Of a DNA stretch of 64,000 bases, positions 9,254 through 18,497 are shown in pieces. The first letter of the stretch is position 1; the number at the start of each line of letters is the position of its first letter. The position numbers and the translations under genes are program-made. Below the pieces are notes generated by a model. It worked only from the letters and a program-made list of their open reading frames with translations. It made no database searches and was not told the origin of the DNA. This DNA comes from Alphaproteobacteria bacterium (GTDB lineage Bacteria; Pseudomonadota; Alphaproteobacteria; Rhodobacterales; Rhodobacteraceae): the NCBI GenBank assembly GCA_030427405.1, contig JAUHXK010000005.1, positions 124,001-188,000 on the forward strand. The letters are read 5' to 3'.

Positions 9254-9274
9254 CCTAACATTTGGAGATTTATC

Positions 9275-9928
9275 ATGGCTGGTGAGATTCCTGATCTCGT
9301 AGCTCTGGAACGGACGGGGACAGGCAAGGGCGCCGCTCGTCAAGCACGCCGCGACGGCATGGTTCCGGGCATCGTTTTTGGCGGCGACGCGGACCCGTTG
9401 CCGATTCAAATTCCGTTCAATGAACTGTTCAAGCGTCTGAAAGCTGGCCGGTTCAAGTCCACCTTGTGGAACCTGAAAGTCGAAGGTCATGATGACGTGC
9501 GCGTCATCTGCCGCGACGTCCAGCGCGACGTTGTCAAGGATCTGCCGACCCACCTGGACCTGATGCGCCTGCGTCGGACCACCAAGATCGCGCTGTTCAT
9601 CCCGGTTGAGTTCATCAACGAAGAAGCAGCCCCTGGCATCAAAAAGGGCGGCGTTTTGATGGCTGTTCGCCCCGAGGTCGAGCTGGTTTGCACCGCGGGT
9701 GACATTCCCGAAAAGCTGGTTGTCGACCTGACCGGCATGAATATCGGCGACGTGGTCACCATTTCGTCCATTGATCTGCCCGGCGGAACCAAACCGACCA
9801 TCGATCGTGACTTCGTGATCGCCAACATCTCGGCGCCTTCGGGTTTGGCCTCTTCGGATGATGAAGACGAAGGTGACGCCGAGGCCGATGTTGCGGCGGA
9901 CGCAGTCGAGGTTGTCGGCGAAGAATAA
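9275..9928 (+). CDS. rplY: 50S ribosomal protein L25 / general stress protein Ctc
   Basis: 217 residues, the long CTC form: an N-terminal 5S-rRNA-binding L25 domain (about 1-95) and a C-terminal TL5-type beta domain, ending in a very acidic tail ([13 protein letters not shown] followed by more Asp/Glu). An open frame extends upstream to 9164 but the MAGEIPDL start with GGAG at the right spacing is the conserved one. Followed by a terminator and then pth, the usual rplY-pth neighbourhood. Confidence 0.95.
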   Translation: MAGEIPDLVALERTGTGKGAARQARRDGMVPGIVFGGDADPLPIQIPFNELFKRLKAGRFKSTLWNLKVEGHDDVRVICRDVQRDVVKDLPTHLDLMRLRRTTKIALFIPVEFINEEAAPGIKKGGVLMAVRPEVELVCTAGDIPEKLVVDLTGMNIGDVVTISSIDLPGGTKPTIDRDFVIANISAPSGLASSDDEDEGDAEADVAADAVEVVGEE

Positions 9929-9953
9929 TCGCCGTTCCTTTGAAAAGAATATG

Positions 9954-9982
9954 AAACAGGGCCCGCGTGGCCCTGTTTTTTT
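9954..9982 (+). terminator. Rho-independent terminator of rplY
   Basis: AAACAGGGCC at 9954-9963, loop CGCGT, GGCCCTGTTT at 9969-9978, continuing into a T-run. Lies 25 bases after the rplY stop. Confidence 0.9.
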
Positions 9983-10088
9983 GTTTCCTGACCCCGACCA
10001 GCCCGACGCGGCATATAAACCCGGCTGGATTTTGTCCTGGTTTCGGGGCATGACAGCACCAAAATCGTCAAAACCCGCGAGGCCAGAA

Positions 10089-10772
10089 ATGAAGCTGTTT
10101 GTCGGCTTGGGAAATCCCGGAGAAAAATACGCTCGCAATCGCCACAATATTGGCTTTATGGCCGTGGATCGTTTGGCCGATGATCATGGCTTTGGCCCGT
10201 GGAAGTCCAAATTTCAGGGTGCGCTTTCCGAAGGACGGCTGGGCAGCCAAAAGGTGCTGTTGCTGAAGCCCGGCACTTTCATGAACCGCTCGGGCCAATC
10301 TGTTGGCGAGGCGATGCGGTTCTTCAAGCTGAACTCGGTGGATGTGACCGTTTTCCATGACGAGTTGGACCTGGCGCCGGGCAAGGTTCGCGTCAAGGCG
10401 GGCGGCGGGCATGCCGGCCATAACGGGCTGCGTTCCATCCACGACCATATCGGTGCAGCCTATGATAGGGTCAGGCTTGGGATCGGGCACCCCGGGCGCA
10501 AGGAAATGGTCTCTGCCTATGTTCTCGGCGATTTTGCGAAGGCTGACGCCGAATGGCTGGATGCTGTCCTGAGGGGCCTGTCGGACGGGGCGCAGTTCCT
10601 TGCTCAGGATGATCCGGGCAAGTTCATGAACGCGGTGGCATTGCGCACCGCGCCGCCCAGGTCGTCCAAGTCCGAGCGTCCAGCCGAGCCCACCGCAACG
10701 TCATCGCAAGCCCCTGTTGCGGAATCCGACGACCGAACGCCAATGCAAAAGCTGATGGACAAGTTCCGGTAG
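10089..10772 (+). CDS. pth: Peptidyl-tRNA hydrolase
   Basis: 227 residues. Recycles peptidyl-tRNA released from ribosomes by cleaving the ester bond. Conserved active-site residues are visible: Asn9 in [15 protein letters not shown], the catalytic His19 in the same motif, and the Asp in VFHDELDL. The C-terminal ~45 residues after RTAPP are a low-complexity extension (Ser/Pro/Ala/Glu-rich) ending in MQKLMDKFR, longer than the E. coli enzyme (194 residues) but seen in alphaproteobacteria. The ATG at 10089 begins the conserved fold; the longer open frame upstream overlaps the terminator and is not used. Confidence 0.95.
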   Translation: MKLFVGLGNPGEKYARNRHNIGFMAVDRLADDHGFGPWKSKFQGALSEGRLGSQKVLLLKPGTFMNRSGQSVGEAMRFFKLNSVDVTVFHDELDLAPGKVRVKAGGGHAGHNGLRSIHDHIGAAYDRVRLGIGHPGRKEMVSAYVLGDFAKADAEWLDAVLRGLSDGAQFLAQDDPGKFMNAVALRTAPPRSSKSERPAEPTATSSQAPVAESDDRTPMQKLMDKFR

Positions 10773-10914
10773 CATCCGTCCACCTTCCTGCCGCGAACTT
10801 GGGGCGCTGGCTTAAACCGCCACCATCGCGACCCGATGTCCCTTGATTGGTGCGAAATAGGCGCGGCAGGGTCAAACTACTGCCAATTCCGCAGAAAGCC
10901 TGTAATCTGCCCCT

Positions 10915-11292
10915 ATGCAAAAGCAAGACAGCATCAACGTTCTGGGCGGCGTTCTGGCCCCCTGTTCCCGCACACCGCTGACCGGGTTCTTTCGCGATGG
11001 CGCCTGCAATACCTGCCCCGAAGATCAGGGCAGTCACACGGTCTGCGCCGTCATGACCGCCGAATTTCTGGCATATTCCAAGTATGTGGGAAATGACCTG
11101 AGTACGCCACGGCCCGCGTTTGACTTTCCGGGCCTCAAACCCGGCGACAGCTGGTGCCTGTGTGCCAGCCGGTTTCTTCAGGCACATGACGAAGGTTGCG
11201 CGCCGCTGGTCCACTTGAATGCGACCCATCAAAGGGCGCTGGATATCGTCCCGCTCCGCATACTGTCGCTTTATTCAGCCGAAGGGTCTTGA
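10915..11292 (+). CDS. DUF2237 family protein
   Basis: 125 residues covering the whole DUF2237 domain. Characteristic conserved pieces are NVLGGVLAPCSRTPLTGFFR, the DQGSHTVCAVMT segment, GNDLSTPRPAF and GLKPGDSWCLCASRF. Six cysteines in conserved positions suggest metal binding or structural pairing, but no biochemical function is established for the family. Stands alone, convergent with trpB. Confidence 0.85.
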   Translation: MQKQDSINVLGGVLAPCSRTPLTGFFRDGACNTCPEDQGSHTVCAVMTAEFLAYSKYVGNDLSTPRPAFDFPGLKPGDSWCLCASRFLQAHDEGCAPLVHLNATHQRALDIVPLRILSLYSAEGS

Positions 11293-11345
11293 TCGCGACC
11301 CCCAAGCCTGCCCTGCCGGCAGACGCCAAACGTTCCTGAAACCGG

Positions 11346-11368
11346 CCGCAGGCGGCTTTAGCCTGCGG
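11346..11368 (-). terminator. Hairpin overlapping the trpB stop codon, possible terminator
   Basis: CCGCAGGC at 11346-11353 and GCCTGCGG at 11361-11368 form a perfect 8-bp stem with a 7-base loop that contains the TAA stop of trpB. Downstream on the minus strand there is only a weak T-stretch (CCGGTTTC), so it may act as an RNA 3'-end stabiliser rather than an intrinsic terminator. Confidence 0.4.
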
Positions 11369-12605
11369 TGCGGCCTTCGGTGTCCGACATGTCAAAATTC
11401 AGATACTTGGCGACGGTCTGCACGTCCTTGTCGCCGCGGCCACACATGTTCATGCAGATCAGGTGATCCTTGGGCAAGTCGGGTGCGATTTTCATCACAT
11501 GCGCCAGCGCATGGCTGGGTTCAAGTGCGGGGATGATACCCTCGGTGGCGCAGCACAGCTGGAACGCCTCCAGCGCCTCGGTATCGGTGATCGAGACATA
11601 TTGCGCGCGGCCAATATCGTTCAGCCAGGAATGTTCGGGACCGATACCAGGGTAATCCAGACCCGCCGAGATCGAATAACCTTCGAGGATCTGCCCATCA
11701 TCGTCCTGCAACAGATAGGTGCGGTTGCCATGCAGCACGCCGGGGCGACCACCGGTCAGCGAAGCGCAATGCTCCATCTTTTCGTTAACGCCTTTACCGC
11801 CTGCTTCGACGCCGATGATGTTGACGGACTTGTCGTCGAGGAACGGGTAGAACAGGCCCATCGCGTTCGAACCACCACCGATGGCAGCAATGATGGTGTC
11901 GGGAAGGCGACCCTCGGCCTTCATCATCTGTTCCTTGGCTTCCTTGCCGATGATCGACTGAAAATCGCGGACCATCGCCGGGTACGGGTGCGGACCAGCC
12001 ACGGTGCCAATGCAATAGAACGTGTCGCGCACATTGGTCACCCAGTCGCGCAGCGCGTCGTTCATCGCGTCCTTCAGCGTGCCTCTGCCGCTCGTCACCG
12101 GGATCACCTCGGCCCCCAGCAAGCGCATGCGGAACACGTTGGGGGCTTGGCGCTGTACGTCATGGGCACCCATATAAACCACGCATTTCAAGCCGAACTT
12201 GGCGCAGACAGTGGCGGTGGCCACGCCGTGCTGCCCTGCCCCGGTCTCGGCAATGATTCGGGTTTTGCCCATGCGCCGCGCCAGGATGATCTGGCCCAGG
12301 ACGTTGTTGATCTTGTGCGCGCCGGTATGGTTCAGCTCATCGCGTTTCAGGTAGATCTTCGCGCCACCCAGGTGGTCGGTCAAACGTTCAGCGAAATAGA
12401 GCGGCGAGGGCCGGCCCACGTAATTGGCCCAAAGGTCGTCCATCTCGGCCCAAAAGGTCGGGTCATCCTTGGCCTTTTCGTATTCTTCTTCAAGCGACAG
12501 GATCAGCGGCATCAGCGTTTCGCTGACAAACCGACCGCCAAAAATGCCAAACCGGCCCTGTTCGTCCGGGCCGGACATGAAAGAGTTGAAAAGATCGTTG
12601 GCCAT
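11358..12605 (-). CDS. trpB: Tryptophan synthase beta chain
   Basis: 415 residues, full length. PLP enzyme joining indole and serine to tryptophan. The PLP lysine is in [19 protein letters not shown], and the phosphate-binding glycine loop is GGGSNAMG. Lies 125 nt downstream of trpF on the same strand. The alpha chain gene is separate (trpA). Confidence 0.97.
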   Translation of the reverse strand: MANDLFNSFMSGPDEQGRFGIFGGRFVSETLMPLILSLEEEYEKAKDDPTFWAEMDDLWANYVGRPSPLYFAERLTDHLGGAKIYLKRDELNHTGAHKINNVLGQIILARRMGKTRIIAETGAGQHGVATATVCAKFGLKCVVYMGAHDVQRQAPNVFRMRLLGAEVIPVTSGRGTLKDAMNDALRDWVTNVRDTFYCIGTVAGPHPYPAMVRDFQSIIGKEAKEQMMKAEGRLPDTIIAAIGGGSNAMGLFYPFLDDKSVNIIGVEAGGKGVNEKMEHCASLTGGRPGVLHGNRTYLLQDDDGQILEGYSISAGLDYPGIGPEHSWLNDIGRAQYVSITDTEALEAFQLCCATEGIIPALEPSHALAHVMKIAPDLPKDHLICMNMCGRGDKDVQTVAKYLNFDMSDTEGRTAG

Positions 12606-12730
12606 GGGTGTCTCCGTCGTCTTACTGGTTGTTCATAGGGGCTGGATGCAGGATTTGCCATGCCAAAACGCATCGCACCCGCGCCGGGTCCGCGAGGGTA
12701 GCTCTGCCAATTGATACCTAGCGGCGGTAA

Positions 12731-13375
12731 CTATCGGGCGGCCTTGATAAACGCCCGGATCAGGTCCGGGTCTTTGCAACCCGGTCGGCTTTCGACGCCC
12801 GAGGATACATCGACCTGGCGCGCGCCCGTCATCCGGATCGCTTCGGCCACATTTTCGGGCGTCAGTCCGCCCGCCAACATCCAGGGTTTCCGCCAGTACT
12901 TGCGACCTGCAAGCAAGCGCCAGTCGAACGCCAGGCCATTGCCACCGGGCAATACGGCGTCGCACGGCGGTTTTGCGTCTATCAGCAACTGGTCCGCAAC
13001 CTCGGAAAACTGATCGATCTGCGCCAGATCCGAAGCATCGGATACCCCGATGGCCTTCATCACCGGCAACCCATAGCGGCGCGCCACTTCGGCGACCCTT
13101 TCGGGGGTCTCTGACCCGTGCAGTTGTAACATGTCCAGGGGAACCGTCTCGACGATTTCATCCCAGGTTTCATTCGTCGCATTCACCGCCAGCGCGACCT
13201 TGGCAACCCCGGGCGGCACGGCATCAGCCAAAACCGCCGCCGATTGCGGCGTCACGTAACGCGGAGACTTTTCAAAGAAGTTGAACCCCAGATACCGCGC
13301 GCCCGCCGAGACGGCTGCGGTAACCTGATCGGCGGCGATCAGGCCACAGATTTTTACACTGACATCGCCTGACAT
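12731..13375 (-). CDS. trpF: Phosphoribosylanthranilate isomerase
   Basis: 214 residues, (beta/alpha)8-barrel of tryptophan synthesis. The catalytic Cys is in the N-terminal VKICGL motif, the catalytic Asp in LLIDAKP, and phosphate-binding glycines in [11 protein letters not shown] and DVSSGVE. It begins nine bases after the end of lapA and is followed by trpB, the standard alphaproteobacterial order ihfB-lapA-trpF-trpB. Confidence 0.95.
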   Translation of the reverse strand: MSGDVSVKICGLIAADQVTAAVSAGARYLGFNFFEKSPRYVTPQSAAVLADAVPPGVAKVALAVNATNETWDEIVETVPLDMLQLHGSETPERVAEVARRYGLPVMKAIGVSDASDLAQIDQFSEVADQLLIDAKPPCDAVLPGGNGLAFDWRLLAGRKYWRKPWMLAGGLTPENVAEAIRMTGARQVDVSSGVESRPGCKDPDLIRAFIKAAR

Positions 13376-13384
13376 CGCCGGGCC

Positions 13385-13738
13385 TCAGCTTGCCTCGTCC
13401 AGCAGGGCAAGAACGTCGTCCTGACCCTCGTTCTGCTTTTTCTTGAGCTTCTTGACCTCGCGTTCAAGCTTGCGCACTTCGGTCTTTTTGACCGTGGCGT
13501 CGCGGCGGTGCTTGTGTTCGCGCAGCCATTCCCACAGGAAACCGATGATCAGACCGGCGACAACGCCGCCAAGAACCACCAGAAACAGCGGCAGCGATGT
13601 TGACAGGTTAAAGCCCAGAAGTTCGGACAATGGGTCCGGCATGAGCTTAAGTTCCACCAGTTGGCGGTTGGCCAGCGAGACCGAGACCAGAAGGATCCCA
13701 AGCGTCGCAAGAAAAGCGTAGCGAAGATAGCGCATCAT
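13385..13738 (-). CDS. lapA: LapA family protein (DUF1049), small inner-membrane protein
   Basis: 117 residues. Two transmembrane helices (about 5-23 and 48-72, the second rich in Val/Gly: LFLVVLGGVVAGLIIGFLW) followed by a strongly basic cytoplasmic coiled-coil tail (KKTEVRKLEREVKKLKKK). In E. coli LapA (YciS) works with LapB in controlling LPS synthesis through LpxC turnover; in alphaproteobacteria the gene often follows ihfB, as here, but no lapB is next to it. Function in this organism is by family only. Confidence 0.8.
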   Translation of the reverse strand: MMRYLRYAFLATLGILLVSVSLANRQLVELKLMPDPLSELLGFNLSTSLPLFLVVLGGVVAGLIIGFLWEWLREHKHRRDATVKKTEVRKLEREVKKLKKKQNEGQDDVLALLDEAS

Positions 13739-13742
13739 GAGG

Positions 13743-14027
13743 TCATGCTTTACCGTTCAAACGATCCCTGAGCAACTTGCCTGTCTTGAAAAAGGGAACT
13801 GATTTTTCCTCGACCTGCACGGTTTCGCCGGTCCTTGGGTTTCGACCGACCCGGGCGTCCCTTTTCTTGACTGAAAACGCACCAAATCCACGCAGTTCGA
13901 CCCGGTCACCGCGGGCCATCGCGTCTGTCACCTCTTCGAACACGGTGTTGACGATCCGCTCAACGTCCCGCTGATAAAGATGCGGATTTTCATCGGCTAT
14001 TTTCTGAATCAGTTCTGAACGGATCAT
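13743..14027 (-). CDS. ihfB: Integration host factor subunit beta
   Basis: 94 residues, the normal size of an HU/IHF subunit. The DNA-minor-groove arm is seen as [20 protein letters not shown] and the dimer core as [20 protein letters not shown]. An open frame extends upstream to 14132, but [11 protein letters not shown] at 14027 is the conserved start. Partner IhfA is not in the window. Cotranscribed with lapA (four-base gap). Confidence 0.95.
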   Translation of the reverse strand: MIRSELIQKIADENPHLYQRDVERIVNTVFEEVTDAMARGDRVELRGFGAFSVKKRDARVGRNPRTGETVQVEEKSVPFFKTGKLLRDRLNGKA

Positions 14028-14236
14028 GTGCGTTACCCTCCCAGGCGACCGGTTAACCATGCCTATTGTTCTGGACAGTATAGGAAAAAACCCGGATCGG
14101 GGGAATCTAAACTCTGCTGCCACACCCTTCATTTTGGTGCAAACTCATCAAATATTTTGCTTGCATGTGCAATTTGCTCTGCAGATGGGCAGGCCGGGCC
14201 GCCAAATGGCTGATGATTTGGAACATCTTGATTCGC

Positions 14237-14270
14237 AACAAAAACGGCCCCGCACTGATGTGCGAGGCCG
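14237..14270 (-). terminator. Rho-independent terminator of rpsA
   Basis: On the minus strand CGGCC-T-CGCAC, loop ATCA, GTGCG-G-GGCCG (one wobble pair), followed by TTTTTG. It lies about 30 bases after the rpsA stop and separates rpsA from ihfB. Confidence 0.9.
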
Positions 14271-14299
14271 AAATTTTTCGCTGATGATCAGCCTTGGGT

Positions 14300-15976
14300 T
14301 TAGTCGCCGGATTTCAGCGCTGCACCAAGGATATCGCCCAGAGATGCGCCCGAGTCCGAGGAACCGTACTGTTCGACGGCTTCTTTCTCTTCTGCGATCT
14401 CGCGTGCCTTGATCGACAGGCCCAGACGGCGGGTCTTGCTGTCGACATTGGTGACACGGACGTCGATCTTGTCGCCGGTCGAGAAACGCTCGGGGCGCTG
14501 CTCGGCACGGTCACGGCTCAGGTCGGAACGACGGATGAACGACTTCATACCTTCGTATTCAACCTCGATGCCGCCATCTTCGATTGCGGTCACTTCGACG
14601 GTGATGATCGAGCCACGCTTCACGCCGCCCACGGCTTCGGCGAACTTGTCACCGCCCAGGGCTTTGATCGACAGCGAGATACGCTCTTTTTCAACGTCAA
14701 CTTCCGAGACAACCGCCTGAACGACGTCGCCCTTGCGGTAGTTCTGGATGGCATCCTCGCCACGCTCGTCCCAGGACAGATCCGACAGGTGAACCATGCC
14801 GTCGATGTCGCCTTCGAGACCAATGAACAGACCGAATTCGGTGATGTTCTTGACTTCGCCTTCGACCTCGGTGCCCTCGGGGTGCGTTTCTGCAAACACT
14901 TCCCACGGGTTGCGCATGGTCTGCTTCAGGCCCAGAGACACGCGACGCTTGGCGCCGTCGATTTCCAGAACCATGACGTCGACTTCCTGGCTGGTCGAAA
15001 CGATCTTGCCGGGGTGGACGTTTTTCTTGGTCCAGGACATCTCGGACACGTGCACCAGACCTTCGACACCGGCTTCCAGCTCGACGAACGCGCCGTAGTC
15101 GGTGATGTTGGTGACGCGACCCTGATGGACCGAGCCCAGCGGGTATTTCGCAGCAACCAGATCCCACGGATCGTCCTGCAGCTGCTTCATGCCCAGGCTG
15201 ATGCGGTGGGTCTCTTTGTTGATCTTGATGACCTGAACCTTGATGGTTTCACCGATCGTCAGGATCTCGGACGGGTGGTTCACGCGGCGCCATGCCATGT
15301 CGGTGACGTGCAGCAGGCCGTCAACGCCGCCCAGGTCAACGAATGCACCGTATTCGGTGATGTTCTTGACAACACCTTCGACCGTCTGACCTTCGGACAG
15401 GTTGCCGATAACTTCGGCACGCTGCTCGGCACGCGATTCTTCCAGGATCGCGCGGCGCGAAACAACGATGTTGCCACGGCGGCGGTCCATTTTCAGAATC
15501 TGGAACGGCTGCTTCAGACCCATCAGCGGGCCAGCGTCGCGCACGGGGCGAACGTCAACCTGCGAACCGGGCAGGAACGCAACTGCGCCACCCAGATCGA
15601 CGGTGAAGCCACCTTTGACACGGCCAAAGATTGCACCTTCGACGCGCTGGTCGTCGGCATATGCTTTTTCCAGACGGTCCCATGCTTCTTCACGGCGGGC
15701 CATCTCGCGCGAGATGACGGCTTCGCCACGGGCGTTTTCTGCGGCGCGCAGGTAAACTTCGACCTCGTCGCCAACAGCGATTTCGGGCGCTTCGCCGGGA
15801 TTTGCGAATTCTTTCAGATCAACGCGGCCTTCCATTTTGTAGCCTACGTCGATGATGGCTTGGCCGGCTTCGATCGCCAGAACCTTACCTTTGACAACAG
15901 AACCCTCTTCGGGCGTGTCCATTTCGAAGCTTTCGTTCAGGAGGGCTTCGAATTCCTCCATAGATGTATCAGCCAT
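14300..15976 (-). CDS. rpsA: 30S ribosomal protein S1
   Basis: 558 residues with six S1 RNA-binding repeats, full length. Repeats are recognisable by the recurring pattern KNITEYGAFVDLGG...GLLHVTDMAW and ITDYGAFVELEAGVEGLVHVSEMSW. S1 binds mRNA upstream regions and is needed for translation initiation on most transcripts. The ATG at 15976 has a purine-rich AAAGGAAAA about 12 bases upstream, a little distant. Usually preceded directly by cmk in this family of bacteria; here a halogenase and a YHS gene lie between them. Confidence 0.97.
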   Translation of the reverse strand: MADTSMEEFEALLNESFEMDTPEEGSVVKGKVLAIEAGQAIIDVGYKMEGRVDLKEFANPGEAPEIAVGDEVEVYLRAAENARGEAVISREMARREEAWDRLEKAYADDQRVEGAIFGRVKGGFTVDLGGAVAFLPGSQVDVRPVRDAGPLMGLKQPFQILKMDRRRGNIVVSRRAILEESRAEQRAEVIGNLSEGQTVEGVVKNITEYGAFVDLGGVDGLLHVTDMAWRRVNHPSEILTIGETIKVQVIKINKETHRISLGMKQLQDDPWDLVAAKYPLGSVHQGRVTNITDYGAFVELEAGVEGLVHVSEMSWTKKNVHPGKIVSTSQEVDVMVLEIDGAKRRVSLGLKQTMRNPWEVFAETHPEGTEVEGEVKNITEFGLFIGLEGDIDGMVHLSDLSWDERGEDAIQNYRKGDVVQAVVSEVDVEKERISLSIKALGGDKFAEAVGGVKRGSIITVEVTAIEDGGIEVEYEGMKSFIRRSDLSRDRAEQRPERFSTGDKIDVRVTNVDSKTRRLGLSIKAREIAEEKEAVEQYGSSDSGASLGDILGAALKSGD

Positions 15977-16090
15977 GTGGCGTTGTTTTCCTTTACATAC
16001 GTTTTTGCTGGCCGAGCGGTTGTCTCCGCCGGTCTTGTTTCATGATGTCCGCAGGCGTGACCCGGTGCGCATCTGACTACACAAACACAA

Positions 16091-16112
16091 AGGGCCGAGG
16101 TAACCCGGCCCT
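16091..16112 (-). terminator. Candidate terminator downstream of the halogenase gene
   Basis: AGGGCCG at 16091-16097 and CGGCCCT at 16106-16112 form a 7-bp stem with an 8-base loop; on the minus strand it is followed by TTGTGTTTGT. It lies about 145 bases after the halogenase stop and about 115 bases before rpsA, so it would insulate rpsA from read-through. The rest of the 278-bp gap (15977-16254) shows nothing else I can name. Confidence 0.5.
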
Positions 16113-16254
16113 GCTCAGATACGTCATCCGGACGTTAACCGCCCTTGTTCAGACAGCGCGCGTATAGGCTGTTTCAGCCAGATACGCAAGCGCAAAGCCT
16201 AAAACCCGGCACCGCAACGGGTGTCGAAGATTGCTCTGCCTATACCTAAGCGCC

Positions 16255-17946
16255 CTAGAACAATTGCAGGTCCTTCGCACCGCTTTGGATTTCGGCCAGG
16301 TTCGGCATGTTCTGAACCACAACCGGAGCCGGCTTTGTGCCCGGCATGGCCACCGTGGGCTGCGCTGCGGTCGCCTTGCCAAAGGCTGGCTTTTTCAACT
16401 CACCCCGAATATCGCGCAACAACGTCTTGTGATCCGGCATCGTTTGCAGGATCTCATTGAGGTGCAGGCGGGCTCCCTTCCACCAGTGGAACCAGATCGG
16501 TTTTTTCAACGGACGCAACCGGTCGCGGATACCTTCGCCATAGCCCGTATCATAGACCTGCTTGCCCAATAGAACCGTCTGATAAACGCGGTGATCGAAC
16601 AGCGAGACGAACTCGATATCATGCTCCATCGGCAAGCGATGCTGCCAGAGTTCAAGGTTCTCGGCCAACCGGTCAGGCAGTTTCATTTCCGTCCGCGCGT
16701 CGATCCAGTATTGGTCGTCGGTGCGGTTGCCGAGGCGGTAATGCAGACAGATGAACTCCAACACCTCGTTATAGAGCTTGTCCATCTGCCGGTTATAGCG
16801 TGACCGCAGGGCCGGTTCGATGTCCTGCGTCGGCAGATGCTCGGCAAACCAGCGCACGGCATGGTCGATCATGTGGATTGCGGTGCTTTCCAACGGCTCG
16901 ATAAACCCGCCAGACAGGCCAATCGCCACGCAATTCTTGACCCATGCGTTGCGCGCGCGCCCAACCCGCATCGGGATCACCCGCGGCGTCAGCCCCTTGC
17001 CGCTGTCGCCCAGCCACTCAAGATATTCATCTGCAGCCTGATCATCGGTCCGATGCGCAGATGAAAACACATAGCCCGTGCCCACTCGGTTGAAGAGCGG
17101 CACGCGCCACGTCCACCCCGCCCCAAGTGCGGTGGAACGGGTCAGGCTTTCAATCTTTTCCGGATCCGGATGTTCGACCTGCAACGCCATGGCCCGGTCA
17201 TTCGGCAGATAGTCCGAGTAGTCCATGAACGGCTCACCCAAGGCCTGATTGATGATCAGTCCTCGGAACCCGGTGCAGTCAATGACCATTTCAATGTCAT
17301 GACGACTTTTGCGCTCGAGCATAAGGTGACTGACATTGCCCTGCTCATCCAACTCGACCGATTGCACTTCGTCCTGAATATGCTCGACACCGCGTTTGGT
17401 GCAGACCTTGGTCAGCATGCCCGCGAATTTCACCGCGTCCAGATGATAGGCGTAGCCAAAGCGCTGCTCAAACTCAGGCGCGCCCAAGGGCCGCGCACCC
17501 TTGCACAACCGCCCCAGATCATCATGCGGCGAGATTGACTGCGTGAAATCCCGATCCCCATTGCCAAAGCGCAGGAAATACTCGGCCGTCTCCAACCCCT
17601 CCAGCATCTGACCATGGGCAAACGGGTTCACATAGTCGATGCGATTGCCCTTGGCGTCCTTGTTCCAATTGCAAAACTTCACGCCCAGCTTGAAAGAGGC
17701 ATTGGTTTCACGAAAAAAGTCCCGCTCGGAAATACCCGCCTGCCTGAGTGTGACCGGCATTCTGGGAACCGTTGCCTCGCCGACACCGACGGTCGAGATA
17801 TTGGGGCTTTCGATCAGGCAGATACGTGGGCGATCCTTGGGCGCCGAGGTGCGCGACAGCACCATCTCCAAAATCAACGCGGTCATCCAGCCCGCGGTCC
17901 CACCACCTACGATGGTGATTTTGCGCAAACGTTTGGTCATGTTCAT
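16255..17946 (-). CDS. Flavin-dependent tryptophan halogenase family protein
   Basis: 563 residues. FADH2-dependent halogenases chlorinate or brominate tryptophan or other aromatic substrates. Visible here: the FAD-binding GGGTAGW at 14-20; the catalytic lysine region NASFKLGVKFCNW (Lys86, equivalent to Lys79 of PrnA by motif); WTWRVP at 278-283, matching the family motif WxWxIP; and PLESTAIH with Glu353-Ser354, matching the PrnA catalytic Glu346-Ser347. All residues needed for halogenation therefore appear present. The C-terminal ~50 residues (Pro/Ala-rich) are unrelated to the fold. No flavin reductase or biosynthetic cluster is adjacent. Start: first of two close ATGs, with AGGGA upstream. 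Confidence 0.88.
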   Translation of the reverse strand: MNMTKRLRKITIVGGGTAGWMTALILEMVLSRTSAPKDRPRICLIESPNISTVGVGEATVPRMPVTLRQAGISERDFFRETNASFKLGVKFCNWNKDAKGNRIDYVNPFAHGQMLEGLETAEYFLRFGNGDRDFTQSISPHDDLGRLCKGARPLGAPEFEQRFGYAYHLDAVKFAGMLTKVCTKRGVEHIQDEVQSVELDEQGNVSHLMLERKSRHDIEMVIDCTGFRGLIINQALGEPFMDYSDYLPNDRAMALQVEHPDPEKIESLTRSTALGAGWTWRVPLFNRVGTGYVFSSAHRTDDQAADEYLEWLGDSGKGLTPRVIPMRVGRARNAWVKNCVAIGLSGGFIEPLESTAIHMIDHAVRWFAEHLPTQDIEPALRSRYNRQMDKLYNEVLEFICLHYRLGNRTDDQYWIDARTEMKLPDRLAENLELWQHRLPMEHDIEFVSLFDHRVYQTVLLGKQVYDTGYGEGIRDRLRPLKKPIWFHWWKGARLHLNEILQTMPDHKTLLRDIRGELKKPAFGKATAAQPTVAMPGTKPAPVVVQNMPNLAEIQSGAKDLQLF

Positions 17947-18036
17947 CTGTCCCTGTTGGCTTAGGGAATTTTGTGGCCACTTCCCCCTTTTTCGGGGGTT
18001 CCCAGCGGCCTTCCCTTTTTGCTTGTCAGGGAAGCA

Positions 18037-18050
18037 TAACAGTTCTGTTA
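18037..18050. promoter_or_regulatory. Palindrome upstream of the halogenase gene, candidate operator
   Basis: TAACAGTTCTGTTA: two perfect 6-base arms around TT, about 90 bases upstream of the halogenase start. Length and symmetry fit a dimeric repressor site; the regulator is unknown. Confidence 0.4.
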
Positions 18051-18449
18051 CATCTGACTAGAGTTCCGTCGAACCGTCTATTTTACCCTTCCAGAACAGA
18101 GGCGTAATTGGTTTCATCCGGCCTTTTCGATCCGAATTGACAGAATTGAACACCCGTCAATGACGGGCCGTGTCACACTGAAACGCGATCACACTCCTAT
18201 TTCAGATCTCCTCGCCTTTTTTTCAAAGATCGCCGATCAGGGCTTGTTGAAGACTGCCGCTGCCACCGCCTCCAAACTCAGGCGCTCCGCCGAATTTAGG
18301 GTGCCATGGGTTTTGGCGATGTTCCCGGCCTGCGCCAAACAAAGCTTGGTGAAGACAGCCCCCAAACAACCAATCCTTTGAACGATCTGCAAAGCGTTGC
18401 GGCGTTGCTGCGATAACGCGTTCAGGAATGCGGAACTAGGTTTGTTTCA

Positions 18450-18469
18450 GCGACCGAATGAATGGTCGC
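18450..18469. promoter_or_regulatory. Inverted repeat just upstream of the YHS gene, candidate operator
   Basis: GCGACC, eight bases, GGTCGC; the repeat ends 28 bases before the ATG at 18498, where a repressor or an mRNA hairpin could act. No regulator gene is adjacent. Confidence 0.4.
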
Positions 18470-18497
18470 ATCGCAACAGAGTTCGAAAGGAAACACG

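Larger units (their letters stand above)
17947..18497. other. 551-bp intergenic region between halogenase and YHS gene, rich in short inverted repeats
   Basis: No convincing gene. It holds TAACAG-TT-CTGTTA (18037-18050), a direct repeat GAATTGA at 18134-18140 and 18143-18149, CCCGTC-AAT-GACGGG (18153-18167) and GCGACC-N8-GGTCGC (18450-18469). A 73-codon open frame at 18160-18381 has no ribosome-binding site and no recognisable domain; I do not count it as a gene. Confidence 0.6.

Noticed and set aside
12606..12730. Possible trp attenuator between trpF and trpB
   Set aside because: A short ACCCG-GCG-CGGGT hairpin exists but there is no leader peptide with tandem Trp codons and no U-tract.
14294..16045. 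583-codon plus-strand open frame opposite rpsA
   Set aside because: Antisense of ribosomal protein S1, whose repeats are unmistakable.
18160..18381. 73-codon open frame in the halogenase-YHS gap
   Set aside because: No ribosome-binding site, no hydrophobic or domain pattern; starts inside an inverted repeat.
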